Positions 26,466 to 40,073 of a DNA stretch of 64,000 bases are shown here, one piece after another. The notes beneath the pieces were generated by a model. The model did not search any database. It saw only the letters and a program-made list of their open reading frames with translations, and was not told the origin of the DNA. Source of the DNA: Aphelocoma coerulescens (Eukaryota > Chordata > Aves > Passeriformes > Corvidae); contig NW_027183580.1 of the NCBI RefSeq assembly GCF_041296385.1, forward strand, positions 147,194 to 211,193. The letters are read 5' to 3'. Both the position numbers and the translations under genes were made by a program. How positions within the stretch are numbered: position 1 is the first letter of the stretch; each line of letters begins with the position of its first letter.

Positions 26466-28733
26466 ATGTCTATCTGAGAAGGAAGGTTCGGTGCCGCAGC
26501 CTGTTGTGCACAATTTATATGCTGATAAGAGAAGGGGGTGCTTTTGGAACGTTTTCCTTCCTGACACTTCTGTCTCTGTGAGCTTTAGCTGCTTGGACTC
26601 AGGGATACCGAAGGTATGTGAAAGTGACTGGGATGCGAGAATCATGTTGCACAGGGAACAGGGAAGGTCAGCAAATGTTTCCTGTCCTGGCACATCTCTC
26701 AGTCTGAACTGCAGCTGCAGATGCTTCACTTCCGCCAAGGACTCTGCCACCTTGAGAGAAGGATGCGCTCTATGGAGTTGAGAAAGAAAGTGCGTCTCAC
26801 TAGCTTCTTTCCTCTACTTCATAGACAGCAAAGGGGCTATGAAAGGCAGCACTGGCTTTTTGTTCTAGGACTTCTTCTTTACAAGCAGCTGCTGGATGTT
26901 TGGAAGGGGGTTTGGGATATGCAAAAATGAGAGGCTAAGATGGTAAGAGGGTAAGATGGAAGTCATCTGGCAAAAGCAGAGCTCACAAAAGGGCCAGCTG
27001 AGAAAGCTCTTGCTGCCTACAACTTCAACTGCACCCCTCAAAGCAGCAGCACACACGCTGCTCTCGGCACTTTCCTTCTCAGCTCTACGCACCATCCTAA
27101 GCCTTGCCTCTCCCACACTCAGGATCCAAAGACAACGGCACCAGGGACTGCTCACACACTAAAGGCACCAGGACAAAAGGCTCACCAGCTTGGCCTTTGC
27201 ATTCCCGCTGACAGCTCCACAGCTTGAACCCAGAGAACTGCCTGCTGCCAACAGCCTTTCCAATCACTCTGAGCACCTCATGACAAGGAGTGTGGGGAAT
27301 GAATCTCCAGCAGCCTCCTGCCCCAGGCTGTCCCCCGGGAGCAGCCCTGCTCCAGGCCGTGACTGCCACCTGCACAGCCAAAGGACCCAGAGCCGGTGTT
27401 ACACACCACGGCTGTGCCTGGCACAGAGACACCAGTGGCCACACAAGTGGCCATGGCACTGTCCACACACAGTCCCTGCTGCTGCTCCCCCAGCCGCTGG
27501 CACCAACTCCCAGCCACCCACTCCTAAAGCCACGGGGCCCACTGGGACACTGCGGGGGCTCGTGGAAGCCAGCGGCCATTGTGACACAGCGGGGCTGCAC
27601 AGAGCCCACGGTGCTTTGTGACCCGTGGCTCCCAGGAGAGCCTTTGTGATGCTGGGGAACTACAAGGAAGCCTGGCTCCTCTGTGACACCACCACAGAAG
27701 CTCAGGGGAGCCCTGGAGACTGTGCTGATGCTATTGAACCTGATGCAACCCTGCCTCCTCTGTGACACCACAGAACCTCTGGGAGCCCTGGAGACCGTGG
27801 TGATGCTATGGAACCTGATGCAACCCTGCCTCCTCTGTGACACCACAGAACCTCTGGGAGCTCTGGAGACCGTGCTGATGCTATGGAACCTGATGCAACC
27901 CTGCCTCCACTGTGACACCACAGAAGCTCAGGGAGCCCTGGAGACTGTGGTGATGCTATGGAACCTGATGCAACCCTGCCTCCACTGTGACACCACAGAA
28001 CCTCTGGGAGCCCTGGAGACCGTGCTGATGCTATGGAACCTGATGCAACCCTGCCTCCACTGTGACACCACAGAAGCTCGGGGAGCTCTGCAGACCGTGG
28101 GGATGCTGGCGAAGCTGACGGAACCCTGGGCACCACAGTGACGCTATGGAACCTGGTGGAACCGAGGGGCCACAGTGACACTGTGGGGCCTTTTGGAAGC
28201 AACAGGACCCTGGTGGGAAGCCACGGGATGATTAATCCTGCACGAACCTGCTCCAGGTGGGCTCCTCTCTCCCGGCTTCCACAGGTGCTGCTAGGATCCC
28301 ACTCCGGCACTGGCTTGGCACGGGCTCACGGCTTCCTTTGGCAATGGCTCTGCTCCAGGATGGCATGCTGCAGAGAATGCAGGTAGATTTTGTGCTCACT
28401 CCTGGCATGCAGCTGGACAATAAAGCCTGATCCAGCCCCCCCTCAGCATATGTCCGGCTCTGGCATTGGGGCGGGGCAACTTTGGGAGCAGCCCCAGCCC
28501 TGCTCCTGCTCCCGGCTGGGCACCCAGCTGCTGGGACACAGGTGTGTCCTGATGCCACCGTCTACTCCTTTGAGAAGGGGAGGACAGAGTGCATCAGGGA
28601 GTTTGGTGTGGCTTACATGCGGCAAGGAGAAGGTGCAGCCCCAAACTGGCTTTCACTTCTAGAACCTTTTGCTATTGCGGGAGCAGCTGCTGGAGCTTTT
28701 CAACCGAGCTGCAAGAGTGAAAAGTGTGATGGC
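26466..28733 (+). repeat. Macrosatellite unit 13 (5 minisatellite copies)
   Basis: The unit is 2268 bp with its minisatellite at 27707-28081. It carries the GGGCTCACGG variant near 28322 that is also found in units 16, 19 and 20. From this unit rightward all units have exactly five copies. Confidence 0.95.
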
Positions 28734-31001
28734 ATGTCTATCTGAGAAGGAAGGTTCGGTGCCGCAGCCTGTTGTGCACAATTTATATGCTGATAAGAGA
28801 AGGGGGTGCTTTTGGAACGTTTTCCTTCCTGACACTTCTGTCTCTGTGAGCTTTAGCTGCTTGGACTCAGGGATACCGAAGGTATGTGAAAGTGACTGGG
28901 ATGCGAGAATCATGTTGCACAGGGAACAGGGAAGGTCAGCAAATGTTTCCTGTCCTGGCACATCTCTCAGTCTGAACTGCAGCTGCAGATGCTTCACTTC
29001 CGCCAAGGACTCTGCCACCTTGAGAGAAGGATGCGCTCTATGGAGTTGAGAAAGAAAGTGCGTCTCACTAGCTTCTTTCCTCTACTTCATAGACAGCAAA
29101 GGGGCTATGAAAGGCAGCACTGGCTTTTTGTTCTAGGACTTCTTCTTTACAAGCAGCTGCTGGATGTTTGGAAGGGGGTTTGGGATATGCAAAAATGAGA
29201 GGCTAAGATGGTAAGAGGGTAAGATGGAAGTCATCTGGCAAAAGCAGAGCTCACAAAAGGGCCAGCTGAGAAAGCTCTTGCTGCCTACAACTTCAACTGC
29301 ACCCCTCAAAGCAGCAGCACACACGCTGCTCTCGGCACTTTCCTTCTCAGCTCTACGCACCATCCTAAGCCTTGCCTCTCCCACACTCAGGATCCAAAGA
29401 CAACGGCACCAGGGACTGCTCACACACTAAAGGCACCAGGACAAAAGGCTCACCAGCTTGGCCTTTGCATTCCCGCTGACAGCTCCACAGCTTGAACCCA
29501 GAGAACTGCCTGCTGCCAACAGCCTTTCCAATCACTCTGAGCACCTCATGACAAGGAGTGTGGGGAATGAATCTCCAGCAGCCTCCTGCCCCAGGCTGTC
29601 CCCCGGGAGCAGCCCTGCTCCAGGCCGTGACTGCCACCTGCACAGCCAAAGGACCCAGAGCCGGTGTTACACACCACGGCTGTGCCTGGCACAGAGACAC
29701 CAGTGGCCACACAAGTGGCCATGGCACTGTCCACACACAGTCCCTGCTGCTGCTCCCCCAGCCGCTGGCACCAACTCCCAGCCACCCACTCCTAAAGCCA
29801 CGGGGCCCACTGGGACACTGCGGGGGCTCGTGGAAGCCAGCGGCCATTGTGACACAGCGGGGCTGCACAGAGCCCACGGTGCTTTGTGACCCGTGGCTCC
29901 CAGGAGAGCCTTTGTGATGCTGGGGAACTACAAGGAAGCCTGGCTCCTCTGTGACACCACCACAGAAGCTCAGGGGAGCCCTGGAGACCGTGCTGATGCT
30001 ATTGAACCTGATGCAACCCTGCCTCCTCTGTGACACCACAGAAGCTCTTGGAGCCCTGGAGACCGTGGTGATGCTATGGAACCTGATGCAACCCTGCCTC
30101 CTCTGTGACACCACAGAACCTCTGGGAGCCCTGGAGACCGTGCTGATGCTATGGAACCTGATGCAACCCTGCCTCCACTGTGACACCACAGAAGCTCAGG
30201 GAGCCCTGGAGACTGTGGTGATGCTATGGAACCTGATGCAACCCTGCCTCCACTGTGACACCACAGAACCTCTGGGAGCCCTGGAGACCGTGCTGATGCT
30301 ATGGAACCTGATGCAACCCTGCCTCCACTGTGACACCACAGAAGCTCGGGGAGCTCTGCAGACCGTGGGGATGCTGGCGAAGCTGACGGAACCCTGGGCA
30401 CCACAGTGACGCTATGGAACCTGGTGGAACCGAGGGGCCACAGTGACACTGTGGGGCCTTTTGGAAGCAACAGGACCCTGGTGGGAAGCCACGGGATGAT
30501 TAATCCTGCACGAACCTGCTCCAGGTGGGCTCCTCTCTCCCGGCTTCCACAGGTGCTGCTAGGATCCCACTCCGGCACTGGCTTGGCACGGGCTGACGGC
30601 TTCCTTTGGCAATGGCTCTGCTCCAGGATGGCATGCTGCAGAGAATGCAGGTAGATTTTGTGCTCACTCCTGGCATGCAGCTGGACAATAAAGCCTGATC
30701 CAGCCCCCCCTCAGCATATGTCCGGCTCTGGCATTGGGGCGGGGCAACTTTGGGAGCAGCCCCAGCCCTGCTCCTGCTCCCGGCTGGGCACCCAGCTGCT
30801 GGGACACAGGTGTGTCCTGATGCCACCGTCTACTCCTTTGAGAAGGGGAGGACAGAGTGCATCAGGGAGTTTGGTGTGGCTTACATGCGGCAAGGAGAAG
30901 GTGCAGCCCCAAACTGGCTTTCACTTCTAGAACCTTTTGCTATTGCGGGAGCAGCTGCTGGAGCTTTTCAACCGAGCTGCAAGAGTGAAAAGTGTGATGG
31001 C
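28734..31001 (+). repeat. Macrosatellite unit 14 (5 minisatellite copies)
   Basis: The unit is 2268 bp with its minisatellite at 29975-30349. I saw no private variant, so it is close to the consensus of the right half of the array. Confidence 0.95.
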
Positions 31002-33269
31002 ATGTCTATCTGAGAAGGAAGGTTCGGTGCCGCAGCCTGTTGTGCACAATTTATATGCTGATAAGAGAAGGGGGTGCTTTTGCAACGTTTTCCTTCCTGA
31101 CACTTCTGTCTCTGTGAGCTTTAGCTGCTTGGACTCAGGGATACCGAAGGTATGTGAAAGTGACTGGGATGCGAGAATCATGTTGCACAGGGAACAGGGA
31201 AGGTCAGCAAATGTTTCCTGTCCTGGCACATCTCTCAGTCTGAACTGCAGCTGCAGATGCTTCACTTCCGCCAAGGACTCTGCCACCTTGAGAGAAGGAT
31301 GCGCTCTATGGAGTTGAGAAAGAAAGTGCGTCTCACTAGCTTCTTTCCTCTACTTCATAGACAGCAAAGGGGCTATGAAAGGCAGCACTGGCTTTTTGTT
31401 CTAGGACTTCTTCTTTACAAGCAGCTGCTGGATGTTTGGAAGGGGGTTTGGGATATGCAAAAATGAGAGGCTAAGATGGTAAGAGGGTAAGATGGAAGTC
31501 ATCTGGCAAAAGCAGAGCTCACAAAAGGGCCAGCTGAGAAAGCTCTTGCTGCCTACAACTTCAACTGCACCCCTCAAAGCAGCAGCACACACGCTGCTCT
31601 CGGCACTTTCCTTCTCAGCTCTACGCACCATCCTAAGCCTTGCCTCTCCCACACTCAGGATCCAAAGACAACGGCACCAGGGACTGCTCACACACTAAAG
31701 GCACCAGGACAAAAGGCTCACCAGCTTGGCCTTTGCATTCCCGCTGACAGCTCCACAGCTTGAACCCAGAGAACTGCCTGCTGCCAACAGCCTTTCCAAT
31801 CACTCTGAGCACCTCATGACAAGGAGTGTGGGGAATGAATCTCCAGCAGCCTCCTGCCCCAGGCTGTCCCCCGGGAGCAGCCCTGCTCCAGGCCGTGACT
31901 GCCACCTGCACAGCCAAAGGACCCAGAGCCGGTGTTACACACCACGGCTGTGCCTGGCACAGAGACACCAGTGGCCACACAAGTGGCCATGGCACTGTCC
32001 ACACACAGTCCCTGCTGCTGCTCCCCCAGCCGCTGGCACCAACTCCCAGCCACCCACTCCTAAAGCCACGGGGCCCACTGGGACACTGCGGGGGCTCGTG
32101 GAAGCCAGCGGCCATTGTGACACAGCGGGGCTGCACAGAGCCCACGGTGCTTTGTGACCCGTGGCTCCCAGGAGAGCCTTTGTGATGCTGGGGAACTACA
32201 AGGAAGCCTGGCTCCTCTGTGACACCACCACAGAAGCTCAGGGGAGCCCTGGAGACCGTGCTGATGCTATTGAACCTGATGCAACCCTGCCTCCTCTGTG
32301 ACACCACAGAAGCTCTTGGAGCCCTGGAGACCGTGGTGATGCTATGGAACCTGATGCAACCCTGCCTCCTCTGTGACACCACAGAACCTCTGGGAGCCCT
32401 GGAGACCGTGCTGATGCTATGGAACCTGATGCAACCCTGCCTCCACTGTGACACCACAGAAGCTCAGGGAGCCCTGGAGACTGTGGTGATGCTATGGAAC
32501 CTGATGCAACCCTGCCTCCACTGTGACACCACAGAACCTCTGGGAGCCCTGGAGACTGTGGTGATGCTATGGAACCTGATGCAACCCTGCCTCCACTGTG
32601 ACACCACAGAAGCTCGGGGAGCTCTGCAGACCGTGGGGATGCTGGCGAAGCTGACGGAACCCTGGGCACCACAGTGACGCTATGGAACCTGGTGGAACCG
32701 AGGGGCCACAGTGACACTGTGGGGCCTTTTGGAAGCAACAGGACCCTGGTGGGAAGCCACGGGATGATTAATCCTGCACGAACCTGCTCCAGGTGGGCTC
32801 CTCTCTCCCGGCTTCCACAGGTGCTGCTAGGATCCCACTCCGGCACTGGCTTGGCACGGGCTGACGGCTTCCTTTGGCAATGGCTCTGCTCCAGGATGGC
32901 ATGCTGCAGAGAATGCAGGTAGATTTTGTGCTCACTCCTGGCATGCAGCTGGACAATAAAGCCTGATCCAGCCCCCCCTCAGCATATGTCCGGCTCTGGC
33001 ATTGGGGCGGGGCAACTTTGGGAGCAGCCCCAGCCCTGCTCCTGCTCCCGGCTGGGCACCCAGCTGCTGGGACACAGGTGTGTCCTGATGCCACCGTCTA
33101 CTCCTTTGAGAAGGGGAGGACAGAGTGCATCAGGGAGTTTGGTGTGGCTTACATGCGGCAAGGAGAAGGTGCAGCCCCAAACTGGCTTTCACTTCTAGAA
33201 CCTTTTGCTATTGCGGGAGCAGCTGCTGGAGCTTTTCAACCGAGCTGCAAGAGTGAAAAGTGTGATGGC
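31002..33269 (+). repeat. Macrosatellite unit 15 (5 minisatellite copies)
   Basis: The unit is 2268 bp with its minisatellite at 32243-32617. The TTTTGCAACG variant near 31080 is shared only with units 20 and 21. The last minisatellite copy uses the GTGGTGATG form, which is unique to this unit. Confidence 0.95.
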
Positions 33270-35537
33270 ATGTCTATCTGAGAAGGAAGGTTCGGTGCCG
33301 CAGCCTGTTGTGCACAATTTATATGCTGATAACAGAAGGGGGTGCTTTTGGAACGTTTTCCTTCCTGACACTTCTGTCTCTGTGAGCTTTAGCTGCTTGG
33401 ACTCAGGGATACCGAAGGTGTGTGAAAGTGACTGGGATGCGAGAATCATGTTGCACAGGGAACAGGGAAGGTCAGCAAATGTTTCCTGTCCTGGCACATC
33501 TCTCAGTCTGAACTGCAGCTGCAGATGCTTCACTTCCGCCAAGGACTCTGCCACCTTGAGAGAAGGATGCGCTCTATGGAGTTGAGAAAGAAAGTGCGTC
33601 TCACTAGCTTCTTTCCTCTACTTCATAGACAGCAAAGGGGCTATGAAAGGCAGCACTGGCTTTTTGTTCTAGGACTTCTTCTTTACAAGCAGCTGCTGGA
33701 TGTTTGGAAGGGGGTTTGGGATATGCAAAAATGAGAGGCTAAGATGGTAAGAGGGTAAGATGGAAGTCATCTGGCAAAAGCAGAGCTCACAAAAGGGCCA
33801 GCTGAGAAAGCTCTTGCTGCCTACAACTTCAACTGCACCCCTCAAAGCAGCAGCACACACGCTGCTCTCGGCACTTTCCTTCTCAGCTCTACGCACCATC
33901 CTAAGCCTTGCCTCTCCCACACTCAGGATCCAAAGACAACGGCACCAGGGACTGCTCACACACTAAAGGCACCAGGACAAAAGGCTCACCAGCTTGGCCT
34001 TTGCATTCCCGCTGACAGCTCCACAGCTTGAACCCAGAGAACTGCCTGCTGCCAACAGCCTTTCCAATCACTCTGAGCACCTCATGACAAGGAGTGTGGG
34101 GAATGAATCTCCAGCAGCCTCCTGCCCCAGGCTGTCCCCCGGGAGCAGCCCTGCTCCAGGCCGTGACTGCCACCTGCACAGCCAAAGGACCCAGAGCCGG
34201 TGTTACACACCACGGCTGTGCCTGGCACAGAGACACCAGTGGCCACACAAGTGGCCATGGCACTGTCCACACACAGTCCCTGCTGCTGCTCCCCCAGCCG
34301 CTGGCACCAACTCCCAGCCACCCACTCCTAAAGCCACGGGGCCCACTGGGACACTGCGGGGGCTCGTGGAAGCCAGCGGCCATTGTGACACAGCGGGGCT
34401 GCACAGAGCCCACGGTGCTTTGTGACCCGTGGCTCCCAGGAGAGCCTTTGTGATGCTGGGGAACTACAAGGAAGCCTGGCTCCTCTGTGACACCACCACA
34501 GAAGCTCAGGGGAGCCCTGGAGACCGTGCTGATGCTATTGAACCTGATGCAACCCTGCCTCCTCTGTGACACCACAGAAGCTCTTGGAGCCCTGGAGACC
34601 GTGGTGATGCTATGGAACCTGATGCAACCCTGCCTCCTCTGTGACACCACAGAACCTCTGGGAGCCCTGGAGACCGTGCTGATGCTATGGAACCTGATGC
34701 AACCCTGCCTCCACTGTGACACCACAGAAGCTCAGGGAGCCCTGGAGACTGTGGTGATGCTATGGAACCTGATGCAACCCTGCCTCCACTGTGACACCAC
34801 AGAACCTCTGGGAGCCCTGGAGACCGTGCTGATGCTATGGAACCTGATGCAACCCTGCCTCCACTGTGACACCACAGAAGCTCGGGGAGCTCTGCAGACC
34901 GTGGGGATGCTGGCGAAGCTGACGGAACCCTGGGCACCACAGTGACGCTATGGAACCTGGTGGAACCGAGGGGCCACAGTGACACTGTGGGGCCTTTTGG
35001 AAGCAACAGGACCCTGGTGGGAAGCCACGGGATGATTAATCCTGCACGAACCTGCTCCAGGTGGGCTCCTCTCTCCCGGCTTCCACAGGTGCTGCTAGGA
35101 TCCCACTCCGGCACTGGCTTGGCACGGGCTCACGGCTTCCTTTGGCAATGGCTCTGCTCCAGGATGGCATGCTGCAGAGAATGCAGGTAGATTTTGTGCT
35201 CACTCCTGGCATGCAGCTGGACAATAAAGCCTGATCCAGCCCCCCCTCAGCATATGTCCGGCTCTGGCATTGGGGCGGGGCAACTTTGGGAGCAGCCCCA
35301 GCCCTGCTCCTGCTCCCGGCTGGGCACCCAGCTGCTGGGACACAGGTGTGTCCTGATGCCACCGTCTACTCCTTTGAGAAGGGGAGGACAGAGTGCATCA
35401 GGGAGTTTGGTGTGGCTTACATGCGGCAAGGAGAAGGTGCAGCCCCAAACTGGCTTTCACTTCTAGAACCTTTTGCTATTGCGGGAGCAGCTGCTGGAGC
35501 TTTTCAACCGAGCTGCAAGAGTGAAAAGTGTGATGGC
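33270..35537 (+). repeat. Macrosatellite unit 16 (5 minisatellite copies)
   Basis: The unit is 2268 bp with its minisatellite at 34511-34885. It shares GATAACAGAAG near 33328 and AAGGTGTGTG near 33416 with unit 17 only. The second change alters the splice-donor-like GGTATGTG of the other units. Confidence 0.95.
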
Positions 35538-37805
35538 ATGTCTATCTGAGAAGGAAGGTTCAGTGCCGCAGCCTGTTGTGCACAATTTATATGCTGATAA
35601 CAGAAGGGGGTGCTTTTGGAACGTTTTCCTTCCTGACACTTCTGTCTCTGTGAGCTTTAGCTGCTTGGACTCAGGGATACCGAAGGTGTGTGAAAGTGAC
35701 TGGGATGCGAGAATCATGTTGCACAGGGAACAGGGAAGGTCAGCAAATGTTTCCTGTCCTGGCACATCTCTCAGTCTGAACTGCAGCTGCAGATGCTTCA
35801 CTTCCGCCAAGGACTCTGCCACCTTGAGAGAAGGATGCGCTCTATGGAGTTGAGAAAGAAAGTGCGTCTCACTAGCTTCTTTCCTCTACTTCATAGACAG
35901 CAAAGGGGCTATGAAAGGCAGCACTGGCTTTTTGTTCTAGGACTTCTTCTTTACAAGCAGCTGCTGGATGTTTGGAAGGGGGTTTGGGATATGCAAAAAT
36001 GAGAGGCTAAGATGGTAAGAGGGTAAGATGGAAGTCATCTGGCAAAAGCAGAGCTCACAAAAGGGCCAGCTGAGAAAGCTCTTGCTGCCTACAACTTCAA
36101 CTGCACCCCTCAAAGCAGCAGCACACACGCTGCTCTCGGCACTTTCCTTCTCAGCTCTACGCACCATCCTAAGCCTTGCCTCTCCCACACTCAGGATCCA
36201 AAGACAACGGCACCAGGGACTGCTCACACACTAAAGGCACCAGGACAAAAGGCTCACCAGCTTGGCCTTTGCATTCCCGCTGACAGCTCCACAGCTTGAA
36301 CCCAGAGAACTGCCTGCTGCCAACAGCCTTTCCAATCACTCTGAGCACCTCATGACAAGGAGTGTGGGGAATGAATCTCCAGCAGCCTCCTGCCCCAGGC
36401 TGTCCCCCGGGAGCAGCCCTGCTCCAGGCCGTGACTGCCACCTGCACAGCCAAAGGACCCAGAGCCGGTGTTACACACCACGGCTGTGCCTGGCACAGAG
36501 ACACCAGTGGCCACACAAGTGGCCATGGCACTGTCCACACACAGTCCCTGCTGCTGCTCCCCCAGCCGCTGGCACCAACTCCCAGCCACCCACTCCTAAA
36601 GCCACGGGGCCCACTGGGACACTGCGGGGGCTCGTGGAAGCCAGCGGCCATTGTGACACAGCGGGGCTGCACAGAGCCCACGGTGCTTTGTGACCCGTGG
36701 CTCCCAGGAGAGCCTTTGTGATGCTGGGGAACTACAAGGAAGCCTGGCTCCTCTGTGACACCACCACAGAAGCTCAGGGGAGCCCTGGAGACTGTGCTGA
36801 TGCTATTGAACCTGATGCAACCCTGCCTCCTCTGTGACACCACAGAAGCTCTTGGAGCCCTGGAGACCGTGGTGATGCTATGGAACCTGATGCAACCCTG
36901 CCTCCTCTGTGACACCACAGAACCTCTGGGAGCTCTGCAGACCGTGCTGATGCTATGGAACCTGATGCAACCCTGCCTCCACTGTGACACCACAGAAGCT
37001 CAGGGAGCCCTGGAGACCGTGGTGATGCTATGGAACCTGATGCAACCCTGCCTCCTCTGTGACACCACAGAACCTCTGGGAGCCCTGGAGACCGTGCTGA
37101 TGCTATGGAACCTGATGCAACCCTGCCTCCACTGTGACACCACAGAAGCTCGGGGAGCTCTGCAGACCGTGGGGATGCTGGCGAAGCTGACGGAACCCTG
37201 GGCACCACAGTGACGCTATGGAACCTGGTGGAACCGAGGGGCCACAGTGACACTGTGGGGCCTTTTGGAAGCAACAGGACCCTGGTGGGAAGCCACGGGA
37301 TGATTAATCCTGCACGAACCTGCTCCAGGTGGGCTCCTCTCTCCCGGCTTCCACAGGTGCTGCTAGGATCCCACTCCGGCACTGGCTTGGCACGGGCTGA
37401 CGGCTTCCTTTGGCAATGGCTCTGCTCCAGGATGGCATGCTGCAGAGAATGCAGGTAGATTTTGTGCTCACTCCTGGCATGCAGCTGGACAATAAAGCCT
37501 GATCCAGCCCCCCCTCAGCATATGTCCGGCTCTGGCATTGGGGCGGGGCAACTTTGGGAGCAGCCCCAGCCCTGCTCCTGCTCCCGGCTGGGCACCCAGC
37601 TGCTGGGACACAGGTGTGTCCTGATGCCACCGTCTACTCCTTTGAGAAGGGGAGGACAGAGTGCATCAGGGAGTTTGGTGTGGCTTACATGCGGCAAGGA
37701 GAAGGTGCAGCCCCAAACTGGCTTTCACTTCTAGAACCTTTTGCTATTGCGGGAGCAGCTGCTGGAGCTTTTCAACCGAGCTGCAAGAGTGAAAAGTGTG
37801 ATGGC
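35538..37805 (+). repeat. Macrosatellite unit 17 (5 minisatellite copies)
   Basis: The unit is 2268 bp with its minisatellite at 36779-37153. Its third minisatellite copy begins with the GCTCTGCAGACC form, shared only with unit 19. A private GTTCAGTGCC lies near 35560. Confidence 0.95.
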
Positions 37806-40073
37806 ATGTCTATCTGAGAAGGAAGGTTCGGTGCCGCAGCCTGTTGTGCACAATTTATATGCTGATAAGAGAAGGGGGTGCTTTTGGAACGTTTTCCTTC
37901 CTGACACTTCTGTCTCTGTGAGCTTTAGCTGCTTGGACTCAGGGATACCGAAGGTATGTGAAAGTGACTGGGATGCGAGAATCATGTTGCACAGGGAACA
38001 GGGAAGGTCAGCAAATGTTTCCTGTCCTGGCACATCTCTCAGTCTGAACTGCAGCTGCAGATGCTTCACTTCCGCCAAGGACTCTGCCACCTTGAGAGAA
38101 GGATGCGCTCTATGGAGTTGAGAAAGAAAGTGCGTCTCACTAGCTTCTTTCCTCTACTTCATAGACAGCAAAGGGGCTATGAAAGGCAGCACTGGCTTTT
38201 TGTTCTAGGACTTCTTCTTTACAAGCAGCTGCTGGATGTTTGGAAGGGGGTTTGGGATATGCAAAAATGAGAGGCTAAGATGGTAAGAGGGTAAGATGGA
38301 AGTCATCTGGCAAAAGCAGAGCTCACAAAAGGGCCAGCTGAGAAAGCTCTTGCTGCCTACAACTTCAACTGCACCCCTCAAAGCAGCAGCACACACGCTG
38401 CTCTCGGCACTTTCCTTCTCAGCTCTACGCACCATCCTAAGCCTTGCCTCTCCCACACTCAGGATCCAAAGACAACGGCACCAGGGACTGCTCACACACT
38501 AAAGGCACCAGGACAAAAGGCTCACCAGCTTGGCCTTTGCATTCCCGCTGACAGCTCCACAGCTTGAACCCAGAGAACTGCCTGCTGCCAACAGCCTTTC
38601 CAATCACTCTGAGCACCTCATGACAAGGAGTGTGGGGAATGAATCTCCAGCAGCCTCCTGCCCCAGGCTGTCCCCCGGGAGCAGCCCTGCTCCAGGCCGT
38701 GACTGCCACCTGCACAGCCAAAGGACCCAGAGCCGGTGTTACACACCACGGCTGTGCCTGGCACAGAGACACCAGTGGCCACACAAGTGGCCATGGCACT
38801 GTCCACACACAGTCCCTGCTGCTGCTCCCCCAGCCGCTGGCACCAACTCCCAGCCACCCACTCCTAAAGCCACGGGGCCCACTGGGACACTGCGGGGGCT
38901 CGTGGAAGCCAGCGGCCATTGTGACACAGCGGGGCTGCACAGAGCCCACGGTGCTTTGTGACCCGTGGCTCCCAGGAGAGCCTTTGTGATGCTGGGGAAC
39001 TACAAGGAAGCCTGGCTCCTCTGTGACACCACCACAGAAGCTCAGGGGAGCCCTGGAGACCGTGCTGATGCTATTGAACCTGATGCAACCCTGCCTCCTC
39101 TGTGACAACACAGAAGCTCTTGGAGCCCTGGAGACCGTGGTGATGCTATGGAACCTGATGCAACCCTGCCTCCTCTGTGACACCACAGAACCTCTGGGAG
39201 CCCTGGAGACCGTGCTGATGCTATGGAACCTGATGCAACCCTGCCTCCACTGTGACACCACAGAAGCTCAGGGAGCCCTGGAGACTGTGGTGATGCTATG
39301 GAACCTGATGCAACCCTGCCTCCACTGTGACACCACAGAACCTCTGGGAGCCCTGGAGACCGTGCTGATGCTATGGAACCTGATGCAACCCTGCCTCCAC
39401 TGTGACACCACAGAAGCTCGGGGAGCTCTGCAGACCGTGGGGATGCTGGCGAAGCTGACGGAACCCTGGGCACCACAGTGACGCTATGGAACCTGGTGGA
39501 ACCGAGGGGCCACAGTGACACTGTGGGGCCTTTTGGAAGCAACAGGACCCTGGTGGGAAGCCACGGGATGATTAATCCTGCACGAACCTGCTCCAGGTGG
39601 GCTCCTCTCTCCCGGCTTCCACAGGTGCTGCTAGGATCCCACTCCGGCACTGGCTTGGCACGGGCTGACGGCTTCCTTTGGCAATGGCTCTGCTCCAGGA
39701 TGGCATGCTGCAGAGAATGCAGGTAGATTTTGTGCTCACTCCTGGCATGCAGCTGGACAATAAAGCCTGATCCAGCCCCCCCTCAGCATATGTCCGGCTC
39801 TGGCATTGGGGCGGGGCAACTTTGGGAGCAGCCCCAGCCCTGCTCCTGCTCCCGGCTGGGCACCCAGCTGCTGGGACACAGGTGTGTCCTGATGCCACCG
39901 TCTACTCCTTTGAGAAGGGGAGGACAGAGTGCATCAGGGAGTTTGGTGTGGCTTACATGCGGCAAGGAGAAGGTGCAGCCCCAAACTGGCTTTCACTTCT
40001 AGAACCTTTTGCTATTGCGGGAGCAGCTGCTGGAGCTTTTCAACCGAGCTGCAAGAGTGAAAAGTGTGATGGC
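37806..40073 (+). repeat. Macrosatellite unit 18 (5 minisatellite copies)
   Basis: The unit is 2268 bp with its minisatellite at 39047-39421. The first copy has TGTGACAACAC near 39101, a variant shared only with unit 20. Confidence 0.95.
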